From the NCBI GenBank assembly GCA_000149265.1, contig CH003236.1, positions 625,238-689,237 on the forward strand: DNA of 64,000 nucleotides. Direction: 5' to 3'. Shown piece after piece: positions 34,555 to 46,037 of the stretch. The stretch is from Ciona savignyi. Lineage: Eukaryota; Chordata; Ascidiacea; Phlebobranchia; Cionidae. The notes beneath the pieces were generated by a model, which was not told the DNA's origin, did no database searches, and was given only the letters and a program-made list of their open reading frames with translations. Position numbers and translations under genes: made by a program. The number at the start of each line of letters is the position of its first letter. Position 1 is the first letter of the stretch.

Positions 34555-34690
34555 ATTGTGGCCGAATGGTTAGCAAGACGGTTCATTATATAGGGTGGAA
34601 TGTCAAAAACGTATCTACGACGAGTTTATCACGAGCATAAACTTAATAGCACGCATTTATTTTCCCAGTCAAATTAAATATTATTCAATA
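34555..34690 (+). repeat. tRNA-like SINE head
   Basis: TGGCCGAATGGTTAGCAAG is a Ser/Leu-tRNA-like start with an A box. Similar starts occur at 49455. No intact B box or anticodon arm is seen. Confidence 0.45.
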
Positions 34691-35162
34691 AAAAATGCTA
34701 TATAGGAAAAAATAATGTTGCGCGGTTGTGAATATTTTAAAACAGAGGGTATAGAAGCCTATTATCATATAACAAGCACACCACATATCCCTTTACCCAA
34801 TTCCGGTTGTGTATAGTTTAACGGTCAACGAGGGCGATTCATACACAATTTAACATTTAAAAAACGAACACGGTGAGGAACTTAACTTAAAACGTAACGT
34901 GGCGCGTAAGATGCCACAGTGACGTGCTGCATTGTTTTTAATCTTGGGCCAGAATCAAATGCCATTAACAGGAGTGATTGCTTATTTATTCGACAGTAAA
35001 CTTTCGGTCGTGCGGTTAATGGGATGACGTCCACGTCGATTCCTACTCTGATCATGTTTTCACCGGTTGTGTAAAAAGACACTAGAGGCTAAAGTTGGCC
35101 GTAAACAAAAGTGGTCAGGCCAATCGTGTTTTTCATGTTAAAGTACGTCATTGAAAATGCGC

Positions 35163-35275
35163 CGATCGGGCAGCTCAATTGGTAAGAGCGTCGGTGGCCA
35201 GACACCACGCGGGCATTGACTAAATCCGGTGGAATAATGGGTTTAACTAAAACAGCAGCATTGTCTTAATAATAT
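35163..35275 (+). repeat. SINE-like copy, 5' part
   Basis: Starts with a tRNA-like GGGCAGCTCAATTGGTAAGAG. It then carries AAATCCGGTGGAATAATGGG, related to the GGATTC/TGGGTT segment of the family found at 50540 and 61635. Confidence 0.55.
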
Positions 35276-35599
35276 ACTACTTAAATCATTTTGACAATTG
35301 GACCATGGGATAGAGTTATCAAACGATAAGCTTGCATAAATTCATCGTCGTGATTTCCCCCATCCTTCAATATACAAATGACAATTCCAACCATCCATAC
35401 ACGTGTTTACAGCGTATTTAAATTGTGTATACATTTTTTTTAATTTATGGTTTGCCGAGTTGATCTGTTATTCTATTTTGCTGTGTTTCCTTTAATTTTA
35501 TAATTTTGATCCTGGGAAATTAGCTACCAAGTAAAGTTACGGAAAGTCTAGTAAGCGTCTTTTAGTTTTGGGTTTGTTCGTCGATTTTTAAAAGAATGG

Positions 35600-35860
35600 T
35601 CACAGATTCGAAACTGGTCGCTGGCAAGTCCGTTGTGTCCTCAGACAAGCCATCTAGCTGACATTGCTCGAACCCCATGAACGAATGTTTTTTCTAAAAT
35701 TGAAGAAACGTCTTAATTATACACAACATACTGTAATAGCTTAATCCCACGGTGAGGGCGGTTTAACCTGACGATGGCACGTGTAATAACGCCTGTTTTT
35801 CATTCAACGGGAACAACTAAAATAGTTAATCCTATTCTTATCCAGTAGGATTTGATATCT
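35600..35860 (+). repeat. SINE-like copy
   Basis: Shows the family's ordered landmarks: TTGTGTCCTCAGACAAG, GAACGAATG..., ACGTCTTAATTATACACAAC followed by ATACTGTAATAGCT, GTGTAATAACGCC and a tail with TCATTCAACGGGAAC. It has a decayed head. Confidence 0.6.
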
Positions 35861-36040
35861 TTTTTTGGAACGAACAATATTTTGCACAAGGAGAGGACAC
35901 CACACAGTAACAACCGTCTAGTTCCAATGCTTGAGCCTTTCTGACGTCAGCAGACAAGGGTGCTGAGCTAAAAGATCTGGCAACATATACCTGTTTCCGT
36001 TTTCTAACAAGAGGAATAACAACAATAACAAGGATTTGAT

Positions 36041-37303
36041 TTAAATTAATTTATCTTTATTTTCACTATTTACAACTTTTGCTCTTGATTTGCGTACATA
36101 TACAGGCCGGTGTGCCTCATTATTAGGTGTCCATGGCCCTAAACTATCGTTATCGTAAAAGTCCATTGGGTAAATTTTTCTATACTCGGCTTTGTTTAGC
36201 GCAACAGACGCTTCGTAAGGGTTTAACAACGGTTGAACGAAGGCAGTTCCCCAGTCTATGGACAGCCTTGGGCATGCAACCTGCACCCAAGCCTCTATAG
36301 TCGACATTTGCTGCAATTTGCTGGGAAAAATCTCAGATAAAAGCACAGTAACAACAGACTTCCCGGCAGATTGAATTGATTCTTGCAGATAGTTGACAAC
36401 TTTGATAGAACCTTGTCTACCTAGTGTCCCCATTATAAGTCCCCACTTTTGTGCTTTGGCAGCTCTGTCTATTTCACTTTTCCTTGTTCTTAACATAGTA
36501 TGATGATCGTATGACTCCCTTGTAAATTTCTTGTCATATGGATTGTAAGCGTATGCTGGTAAGTCTGGATTCGATATCATGATGGATTCGAGATGAAATC
36601 GACCATCTCCCAGATACACCAAAGCGTCAGCGTTCATATTACTTACATTCCCAGATGTACATCCTAACACTTCACCAGGAGACAGAGGTTTGCTTTGTGG
36701 AATTAAAATCTCAATTTCGTCTTCTTCCAATTCTCTTTTGCTTGATTGCAGAGTGGTTATGAATTGGACTGTGCTAACAACGGCTATTTTTGATCCCTTG
36801 GCAAAATTGTGTTTAATTGTTTCCACAAAATGAGTGTTGTCAATCTTAATATGGACGAACACATACAGCATCTTTATATCAGGCATGTTGCTGATCGGGA
36901 CCAGGCAGCTATGGGCATAGTGGACCATAAAGTCACAATCCAACAGACGTGCACTGTAGTCGTCCACACAGCAGGCTCCATAGGTCACATCCCCCATAAT
37001 CACAGTTTCGGCTTTTGTAAAGGTTTCCACAATATCTGATATGATGCATGAAAACATCAACAAGCCTTCAGGAAACTGCAACGCCACTTTCTTGGCTCCA
37101 GACTGCTTGATTCTCCAAACAGTTTTATAAATTTCGAATTCATAATTCTTTGGCAATACAGAAACAGCAAGTTGCAATTTCGTGTCGTTCAAGATTTCAT
37201 CTGGAATTTTGTTGGCGATGTTTGCTCTTGATTTGGGACCGTATCTCTTTCGAGTAGGATCTGCTTTCACAACTGTTGTTATCTTTTCCTTTGAACCTTC
37301 CAT
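36041..37303 (-). CDS. DPH1: Diphthamide biosynthesis protein 1 (ACP-histidine synthase subunit)
   Basis: A single uninterrupted 420-residue frame; human DPH1 is about 440. With DPH2 it transfers the 3-amino-3-carboxypropyl group of S-adenosylmethionine to a histidine of elongation factor 2, using a 4Fe-4S cluster in the cytosol. Seen: [15 protein letters not shown] near residues 71-85, [15 protein letters not shown] with C111/C112, [10 protein letters not shown], a second conserved Cys in GCTSGNV (C215), [17 protein letters not shown] and the third Cys in [11 protein letters not shown] (C344). The spacing of these three cysteines is close to that of the cluster ligands in the archaeal Dph2 homodimer. 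The start is the first Met of the frame. An acceptor-like TTTTCAG ends about 40 bases upstream, implying a 5' untranslated intron or a spliced-leader acceptor. Absence of introns is unusual among its neighbours but leaves the protein intact. Confidence 0.95.
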   Translation of the reverse strand: MEGSKEKITTVVKADPTRKRYGPKSRANIANKIPDEILNDTKLQLAVSVLPKNYEFEIYKTVWRIKQSGAKKVALQFPEGLLMFSCIISDIVETFTKAETVIMGDVTYGACCVDDYSARLLDCDFMVHYAHSCLVPISNMPDIKMLYVFVHIKIDNTHFVETIKHNFAKGSKIAVVSTVQFITTLQSSKRELEEDEIEILIPQSKPLSPGEVLGCTSGNVSNMNADALVYLGDGRFHLESIMISNPDLPAYAYNPYDKKFTRESYDHHTMLRTRKSEIDRAAKAQKWGLIMGTLGRQGSIKVVNYLQESIQSAGKSVVTVLLSEIFPSKLQQMSTIEAWVQVACPRLSIDWGTAFVQPLLNPYEASVALNKAEYRKIYPMDFYDNDSLGPWTPNNEAHRPVYVRKSRAKVVNSENKDKLI

Positions 37304-37790
37304 AATTATTCAATCATACTGGCACTATTATGGCGTTAACATCTGAAAATGAACATATATATGTGTTAACTTATTTGGAGATGCAAGGTTCAATTTTGTT
37401 TCTTATATTTTATATCTGCATAATAGGACTGCACAATAAATATGTAAGAATAAAATTATAGTTTTATTCAAGATTGAGACAACGAGGGTTGGTATGACAT
37501 GAGTATCCAGCAGTACTTTATGGCTATATTCGGTTTGCTGTAGCTTTTGCAGTGTGTTGTATGCATTTATCTATAGTATTTCATTGATCCATTTGAACCA
37601 GTACAATACACAAATAGATAGTGAATTGCCTATTAAATAATACCATTTTGTACAACTATCACAGTGCAAAGACTACTATATTTGAAAAATGCATATTATG
37701 TTTTCTTTATTTTGGTTTTGGCTACTTATACTGAATACATGTTTTTTTGGTGAAAAAAGAAAACACAGTTTGTTATTGGTGTATATTAAC

Positions 37791-38731
37791 TCATTCTGGT
37801 GTCAATGCTTTCAATGCATCTTCGGTGACCTGAAAGATTGTTTCAGGCTTGGCCATTGCACCTATACCCTCATCTCCACAAGCTAGGACTTTTCGAATGG
37901 GAGGAACTTGTATATATCCCCACGATGCTAGTGTATCCACACTCGACTTTGTGCATGGGTGATCCCACATAAAAGAGTTCATGGCTGGACAAAATATCAG
38001 TGGTTCACCAATTTTCCAAGCACGGGCGATACATGTTACCAAATTGTCACAAATCCCACTGGACAGCTTTCCCAGCGTATTAGCATCCAAGGGCGCTATA
38101 ACAAACACGTCAGCCCAAGAGCGAAGTTCAATATGCAGAACCTTATCCCCCATCTTAGACCAAGTCCACTCATCCTTATCCTCATAAACCTTAAAAATTA
38201 TTATATTTTATTTAAATTATAGACAAATACAGAATCCGTATTTAAGATAATCATGATTGTTGATTATTGGTATTAGGATATATATGTCCTGCACGCTGCT
38301 AAGTTGCTTAATCTAACACCCCAGCATGTCAAATTAAATGATCAGTAGAATTAAGGACACAACTGAAATTAAAAAAATAAGCAGGGTAGTTCGGGGCTGT
38401 GCAAGATACATTTTAAATACTACAAAAATTTCAAGAGAAGGGCTCCTAAACTTGAATGAGTATATAGAATCCCGTTATGAATCCTTTATAGTTGTACAGT
38501 CGGTTCGGTTTTAAATAACGACTAACGACCATATGGCAATTAAGTGTGTACAAATAAATTGAGTGTTTACCTTACCTTTACGCTCAATGTGTTGAAATTA
38601 TAGAAATATTTTGCATTTTTAGTCACCACGACACGTATTTCGCTATTTTTAATTCGTTTTAGAAATTCAATAACTTCTCCGACTTTTACACACGCCACAC
38701 TACCAGTACACCCGAGTAATATTTTTACCAT
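37791..38731 (-). CDS. PPCDC: Phosphopantothenoylcysteine decarboxylase
   Basis: Two exons, 38731-38576 and 38189-37791, joined in phase 0, give 184 residues. It decarboxylates 4'-phosphopantothenoylcysteine to 4'-phosphopantetheine, the third step of coenzyme A synthesis, using FMN. The N-terminus is the flavoprotein start MVKILLGCTGSVACVKVGEV. Exon 2 has the conserved ELRSWAD...APLDANTLGKLSSGICDNL; HIELRSWAD holds the catalytic His. PAMNSFMW is the substrate-binding motif, and LACGDEGIGAMA holds the catalytic Cys. The protein is slightly shorter than human PPCDC (204), from trimmed ends. It lies 490 bases upstream of DPH1 on the same strand, too far for the tight spacing of ascidian operons. 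Confidence 0.94.
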
Positions 38732-40271
38732 AATGTTCTCGTAAAAAACGAATGAAAGCTTAAAATGTTGTTTGTTATTAATTCATGAAAATTCAATAGT
38801 AGATGTATTTCCGCTGCTATGTAAGCTCGTTCAGTAGGCTAAATCTTGGAAAACGCACGAACCATTATATTTTTTAGGCTACAGCTGATCGATATATATT
38901 GTGACGTCACTGACAGTAATGTGTGAAATTTTGATGCATTATGGGTATTGTTTCGCACTCATGCGTTATGCCTGTCATGGTGGTATATTACGTTTGGACG
39001 GTTTTGACATATATTTCTTCTAAAAAACATTGATGCTTTTGAATCCAGTAAATTTATGATTAAAACTTTAATTTTTTGTGTATCACGGAGAACAAAAATG
39101 GGTTGTCTGCTTGATTATTGAAATGTGAAGAGCAACAAAAATATCTGAGTTTGCCGTTGATTTGATGTGAATTCGAAACGCATTTACAAATACAGTATAT
39201 TAATTTTTAAACTTAATTTGTTAGTTGATGCGTACACTGTAGCATCATAATTAACATGTTATCCTTCCACAATTCTAAAAGGCAGTGATAATGTTAGAAT
39301 GGTTCGCGACCAATATGTAGCAATGTTGACATTATATTTGCAAAAAAATGCATTTATTTCATTTAATCGACGCCAACTGTGTTCGTTCTATCATCACCTT
39401 ATGACGTCATTGACACTTTATTTGCTTTATAAAGCGTTGTGCGATTACACACAAATACAGAGACACAGACATAACGTAATAAAGAATACATCTACGAGTG
39501 GAGTTAACCGGTTTTTCTATTTAGTGGAGCTTCCGCTGCCAGTCTAGTTTAGTTTCACGCCATGCGGGTACATATGGAGTCGGAACGAATATTTATGCAC
39601 CAGTATCTAATACAGTCTAAAACTTATTTGTTTATATCCTTTTTTAATGACATATTTTAACAACTGTTCGTTTTGCCGTTTTTCTTTTGATTCGTTTGCT
39701 ATTTTTTAATACTAGGTAAAACATAATTAAACTAAACGAACTCTAGTAACTCTACTGTGGGCACGATATAATCTGACGATTACCGGTGTTATAATCAAGT
39801 CACCCCACTCTACATTTCCAAACATTAAGATAACACGAGTATTCGTTGTATACTTTAAACATGGCAAAGTGACAAAAGTATCATCTTTAAAAACAACTTC
39901 ATGGTCACAATATAGCGGTAATATTGCTACAATACAAATGCATCATACAAATTTCACAGTTCATATAGGCTACTTAGTTTTAAGCATACTTTACGCAGAT
40001 AGACTGACATGGGTTAAAAATGCAAACAGCTAAAAAGGAATATAAAAGTGAAGAATGCTGCGAATAAAGATGAATAGGAAATAATAGTTCTTCGATAAAT
40101 ATATAAAACTTTTTGGAATTATAACAGACTGCATTAAGAACAACGACATAGCAACGATTATTAGATCTGACTGGCCAACAGCAGCTTAAGTAACTAACTA
40201 TAATATTAACGTAGTTGAATTTTGGGGAAACAAAAACTAAACGAATCTAAAATGCAACACTATAGCAGTTA
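38732..40271. other. Intergenic region between PPCDC and the GCNT gene
   Basis: No supported gene. A SINE tail fragment lies at 39730-39800 (ACTGTGGGCACGATATAATC then GACGATTACC). The left part should hold the PPCDC promoter and the right part the GCNT 3' untranslated region. Confidence 0.5.
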
Positions 40272-43200
40272 TTATACGTAGCCAACTGTGCTATACTTTG
40301 CTACTTGAGCTAAAGTTTTATTTCTAAGATAAATGTCTAAGCATTCGATGGCAAACGGGTCGGCGTCACTATCAAATTTGTTAGCGAATAAATGATGCTG
40401 CTGTAGCAACCATGTTAAATCCCCAACACCAAGCATGCAAATCCCCCTGCTGTATACGCCTGAACATTTTGGATACACCAGCGTGTCTAATCCTCCCCAC
40501 TTCACAAGCTTGGTTATTGTTTGCAACTCGTTCTGGTCGTACTTGACGTGGGGTGGATAACTTCCGGGTAGCCGGGGGTAATACCTCTGCAGGGTGGCCC
40601 ACATGTGTTCGTCGGGGGAGTAGGTGTCTTCGTTCCATTTAAAGAATTTTTGCACAGTTGGATCTAAATGACACATACACATATGACATTATTACCACGT
40701 TTTAAAAGAAAGCTCTCGAGTTAAACGCGTATCGGTTAAGCTTGCACGAACCATATCCTTTATAACAAATAATGCTGTAGATAACCGTATAAAATTTCTC
40801 TTTCATCATATGGTACACAATACAGCATATAGGTCATGTTGAATCTGACAATTGTTAACGATATAAGGACACTGCCTTTTAAATGATTAACCTATTCTAA
40901 CGGTATAAATTGAACATTAGACATCAGAATTTACAAAGAATTTATAAATCAAAGTAAACCTTTTCCGTGTTCGTTTTGTATTCCGTCCTGACAATTTGAT
41001 ATAATAGGATATTTATGTTTATCTCTGTGAATGGGAAAACCAAGGGGGTTATCACACGGGCAATCCTCTGATCACCTTGCGCCCATCGTCGGGTTACCCG
41101 AGCTATTGTAGTGTGTTGTATATGATTCACACGTTCCTCTAATTTACTAGAATCCGCTGGGTCCAGGCAATGTCCGTAAAGTGCCTTGCCCAAGGACACA
41201 ACCGACTAGCTACTGACCATTTTCGCACCTGCAACCTTTCGATTGAGAGGCGACGAACTTAACGGCCAGACTAACAGGCCGGACATGGTCACATTGACCT
41301 GTGACATTTGAAGCCGCTACTACTCACCAGTCATGATAAATCGAACAGCTTGTCGTTTAAGGATATAATACGCGCTTCCTATAAACATCGGAGAGTTCAA
41401 TGGCGACGCTTCCTTCTTCACATTGGTTTTATCCATCGTGGCATAGTCGTTCCCGGGCGCGGGTAGTGTGAAATGGTATTGGTATCTGATAATAAAGGTC
41501 AAGCATGAGCAAGGTATGACAAGCAACTTCGTCGACATTGCAGTATTCAATATACAATATCAAGTACTGAATGATGGCAACTTATTATTACCTCGAATCT
41601 CGTTTGACTTTAAGAAAGAAGATGGTGGTATCGAAACCTTAAAAACTCCACCCTGGCTATCCGGTATTTTACCGTACGTTTTGACTCACCATTTTTCATA
41701 CCAACAGGGACAATGATATCCCACCCGAAGCATGGTTAAAGCAAATTTAAGTCTCGTTACAAACTAATTATCTTATCAAATTCGCAAATAATTAAAAATA
41801 ATGAAAGCCAACCTTGCAGCTTTATGCGGTGGCGGAACAACGGTTTCCATGCTATTGTAGCCGTATAAGTTCTTTAGACTTCTTACGATTTCTAGGTTGG
41901 TTTTTAAGGGAAATTCGGCTCCACATAAATTAATGACGTATTTCCATTTCACTTCATCTTTCCTGTAAAATTGAGGGATATTAGAAAGTTAAGAATTTTA
42001 TATTAAATATTTTAAATAAGTTATAACTGAGCAAAGTCGTTAAAATGATATTACAGATTCTAATTCCAACGAAAATTACCATAGGACCTCAAAACGACAT
42101 AATCCAGGTAACTATGCTTCATGGGTTACACGTTTCTATTGTATTTACCGACAATCGCCATTAGTGTAAATAGCTGAATGCACGAAGCGGGAACATGATA
42201 TGATGCATCCGTGCTAATCAATAGGTAAAATGCAGTGAGCGTTGACACGCGGGCATTTATCATATTACGCCCTGTTAATCAGCTCTACAAGTCGTCCGTT
42301 CGAGCGTCAAGCCGAAAGTGGTGAATAAAAACTAGACCTAATGGTTTATTAAACAAAAATTGTAGTACTGTCTTTATCGTATCCAACACACTGCAACAGC
42401 TCCGCTAACGCGAAGGTTGGTACGAAGTAATTTAACGATTTACACATGTTCGGTAATAAATATGGGCATCATTTGTCGGGTTTTAATACCTTTTGTAGTG
42501 TGATGTAAGAAAATATATTGTTTTTTACTTATGCTAAACCTATATATTTACTGATGAACTAAAGCAACGACTATTTCGCCTTGTTTCAAGCCATTAAATC
42601 ACCCACCCACCTGTCCATCAAACCTCTCATGCAGTTAAGGTCAGCCTGAACACGACTCCAGTGAGTGTAGTGGACTTCCGTGAGGTTTTCGGGGACGAAA
42701 ACATTTCCGAAACATTCCGAGATTTTCCGAACCCCGTGTTGGAATTCTTCCGGCGATTTCCGATCAACATGGACACAATATAAATTCTGGGGACGATAAA
42801 TCGACCGCAGGACGCGCTCAAACGCAGCAAGTTTCCTTTAAATAAAATATTCACATTAAAAAGAGCCCCACACTGGTAGCGATAATGTACGAAACAGAAC
42901 AAACTGCGATGCAGCAAGGATATACCAGAAAAAAGAAAACCGTTTTATTCTAATAACCTAAAGCTATATTTGGTTCACGTTCACGAAGTATCAACGAACA
43001 TGTCCGGGCGTCAGGGATCTTTTGCGGTAGATCGTCGAACCGTTAGCAGGAAACTATAGTAAGACCAAAAGCAGCCGCTTGTCAGTTGTTTTGTGTCGTT
43101 GGGAAACACACTTGACGGATGTTACGTGATCCAATGAGTCAAGAGGTTGAGAAAATGTTGAATACAAAAAAACGGAGTAATGAAATTATGTTTTGTGTGC

Positions 43201-46037
43201 AATGCACTGAGTTGTTTTAATAACTCAAAGTTAAACACATTCACGATTCTCGAACGAATATTGTGTTTAACTTCCCCAGCACCACTAATTCGACGAATCG
43301 TTTTAGGTTCGGTACAAAATGTAACCAAGCACTATTCATACTCACGTGTGCACGGTAATAATGTACGCGATAGGATAGTTCAACTCCTCGAGCGTCAAAT
43401 GACTCGTTACGAATCTCCTTGAGAGCAAGAAGTCAGTGCAGTTGCCCGCCAAGTTGGTTAAATATGCTCCGAAGTTTTGAAACTTGTTCCAACTATCTTC
43501 ATAAGGCTAGTAGAAAATAGGTTGTTACGATTATTGTTTTTTTTACCTTGGCCATGTTTTGTACCCGTAATGGGTTCGTTAAAGGGAGACTTATATAATA
43601 AAATAAAGATTAAGGACTTAGAGTTGTGTAGGGGCCGATGTGGGGGTTAGATTTGGAGTTGAAAACTCATTCCAACTCTTCGCCAAAAACTAATCTTAAC
43701 CCAAGAAATAACCCTACAGTTAACTTCAGCCCTAACCGTTACCCTAACACCATAATCTTTAAATTAGTGTGCTGTTCCCTCCTCTATTTTCCTTTTAATA
43801 AACCAATTAGCTCCACCCACGTGATGCGCTCGGGCGGGAAGGCAGGCTTCCTGATACCATTGTTTTCTAATATGTATTCAAATTGGTTCTTTGTATTGTC
43901 CGGTTGGTTGGATAAGTGGAATGCACGTTGGATCCTCGGGCGAAAGGTATTGAAACCAGCCTGAGCTGTTTCGCTTCTATTCGTGACATTTCTTGACATC
44001 AGTGGATTACTTATTAAAATAGAATATCTACACAATTCCCCTGAATAGCTCCGCCGATACGATCGTGAGCGCTGGTTATAACGGATATTTCTGACCCGGA
44101 TACGGATATAAAGATCCGTGTGCGAGACTATATTTTCTGTGAATGGTTTACCTTTCAGTAAGCGATCCGATAATAGCTCTATCGGTAAATGCGTCCGAAT
44201 AATATACAGAGTTAATATCATGCGAACACAGTAGACGGTTCCAGTGGTGAGTTCGAGGTAACCCACGTGGGGAAATTAGTAAATAAAGTTACCTTTGATT
44301 TGAATTCCAGAGCCTTGAGCCTCGTTCCAAGAATGTCGTCTTCATTTCCCATTAAAACGGACCCGCAATCCACTGGGGGCAGCAAAGGGTCTGGGAGGAT
44401 CCGGAAATATTCGTATTCGGTTAGAGCGGTCGCGCTGTCCCGAGCGGATATCTGATAAAATTGATAGTGTTTTAAACTAGTTAACCCTATGTGGCTAAAG
44501 TAATCTCAATTAAATAATCGCTTTCATAACATATTGAGTTGAATTTTTAAAGTTATTAGTTTAATTATTTGCTACATAAAACATGGAAGTAATTGTCTGG
44601 TTATTGCTTGATTCCAGTGGTTTAATGGCTTGAACAAAAACTGTAGTAATTCTCCGGCGTACACAATACCGCGCTGCTTCGGTTAACCCACTGTGGGCAC
44701 GAGATAATCCGAAAATTACCAGTATTATAACAAAGAAATGTAAAACGTTTAAGACAAGGCTAGACATCATTTGGTACAAATATTAAGTATATAAGCCACG
44801 ATAAATGCATGGTGTACATACGTTTTCTGGACTGGATATTGGGTCAGTCGACTCGAAATCCTCGAATAACTCGGGTCGAATCCTGGGTAAGAAAGTTTTA
44901 AATAAGACATTTAAAATTAAGGTGTGTTTTTCAAAGTGAAACGCATATTAGCATAATGCTCGGTGACATACAAATCGTAGAACTTTCTTTGTAGTTCAAA
45001 AGTTTCAACTACTACTTTTTGCGGTAATATGCCTCGCTAAAGTTCAATGGTACAGAAACGGTTTAAAATTGACAATGATTGGTTGTTCGTTAAAAAAGAT
45101 GGATTTTTAGTAAAACTCACATTTAATAGACGAGTGATCGATCCGTTTTGTAAATGTATGTAGACGATGGGTATCATGTTTGGCTAATGCGCTGTAAGCA
45201 GTCGCCGGTCTAGTTAATTACATAGATTTCCATATACTTATACGTAAATGAGTAAATATCACAAATTGCCCCCTGTTCTTTTTTTAACGATCGCTATATT
45301 ACCTTCAATGCACTATAAAGAGGGCGGTGACCTTTACAAATTGGGTAGTATTCTAAATAGTATGCGCGTCACCGATTTTAATTTGTAACGCTGTAGTATT
45401 TTGGCAGTTCTTTTATTTTGTTAAAACGAATATTGTCGTGTTACAGAATAACCATCTTTAAACCTGTGATTATACCTTGTTAAAAACACGAGTTTTTATA
45501 TGAAATGTTCCTTGTAGAGAGGAGTGGAAATTTGGTTCGTAAAATTGACGATCACAATTACGACGCGATCAGTGCAAGACAAGAAATGTCACGCGAGGAG
45601 GGTGTTTACCCTCCCTACTACTCGGTGTTTTCGATGAGTCTCACCCACCGAACCATGGTTTCGCAGCTTAAAACTTTCTCAAGTATGATGTCAACGCATT
45701 AAGTGCATAAAGTGTTGTATGGCGATTATACATATACAATTAACCTTGCCTTTTGAACACGATATGATTTACATCACTATACTCAAACGTTGTAATACCT
45801 GTTAAATTGCTCAAAGACATTTTGTTGTGTGCGGTCTTCTTTCTTTTTCACAATCTCTGTCGTTTCTTGTTTATTCACAACCAATAAAGCTATGGTTCCA
45901 AGCATCCATAGCACCAGTGTTACATAGAAACATCGGGCAAGACATTGTGCCTTTCGTCGATTACGATTAGTGACACAGCATAAACATTGTGAATCGCTAA
46001 TACTAGAATTCGATGGATTGTTAATCCGCTGAGTCAT
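40272..46037 (-). CDS. Beta-1,6-N-acetylglucosaminyltransferase, core 2/I-branching type (GCNT family)
   Basis: Eight exons: 46037-45799, 44882-44822, 44451-44293, 43506-43346, 42835-42611, 41962-41813, 41485-41328, 40663-40272. They total 1545 bases (514 residues) with continuous phase. It is a Golgi type II membrane enzyme adding GlcNAc in beta-1,6 linkage to mucin-type or polylactosamine glycans. Seen: a cytosolic N-terminus, then a membrane anchor near residues 36-55 ([19 protein letters not shown]). The GT14 blocks follow: [35 protein letters not shown], split here as [12 protein letters not shown] and [11 protein letters not shown]; then [48 protein letters not shown], and the Cys-bearing [17 protein letters not shown] near the end. 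Specificity among GCNT1, 3, 4 and 7 cannot be read from the sequence. An acceptor lies 10 bases upstream of the ATG (TTTCAG at about 46048), so there is a 5' leader exon or spliced-leader acceptor. Confidence 0.92.
40985..41283 (-). repeat. Full-length tRNA-headed SINE, reference copy of the main family
   Basis: Read on the minus strand: a tRNA-like head (TTAGTCTGGCCGTTAAG; B-box region GGTTGCAGGTGCGAAAATGG), then TTGGGCAAGGCACTTTACGG, GGACCCAGCGGATTC, ACAACACACTACAATAGCTC, GCCCGTGTGATAACCCCC, GGTTTTCCCATTCACAGAG, and a tail AAATATCCTATTATATC. It lies in the last GCNT intron. The same ordered blocks recur in about ten other places, mostly in introns and between genes. A short ORF here is repeat-derived. 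Confidence 0.8.
42240..42470 (+). repeat. SINE-like copy in a GCNT intron
   Basis: Contains GTCCGTTCGAGCG (B-box-like), AAGTGGTGAATAAAA, TATCCAACACACTGCAACAG and CTCCGCTAACGCG, in family order. It sits antisense to GCNT, between two of its exons. Confidence 0.6.
44600..44730 (+). repeat. SINE tail fragment in a GCNT intron
   Basis: CTCCGGCGTACACAATACCG and CCCACTGTGGGCACGAGATA match a variant tail also seen at 39760-39800. Confidence 0.5.

Larger units (their letters stand above)
33130..36040. other. Intergenic region between the ShK pair and DPH1
   Basis: About 2.9 kb with no supported gene. It contains a perfect-looking 34-base palindrome (33764-33797) and at least three SINE-derived pieces (34555-34690, 35163-35275, 35600-35860). 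Confidence 0.55.

Noticed and set aside
36041..38731. PPCDC-DPH1 operon
   Set aside because: About 490 bases separate the stop of PPCDC from the start of DPH1, larger than the near-zero spacing typical of ascidian operons.
40942..41199. 85-codon ORF, and its relative at 50600-50809
   Set aside because: Both are translations of the shared SINE family, which explains why they look alike.
43784..44266. 160-codon minus-strand ORF
   Set aside because: It lies wholly in a GCNT intron between exons joined in phase, and shows no domain or splice logic of its own.
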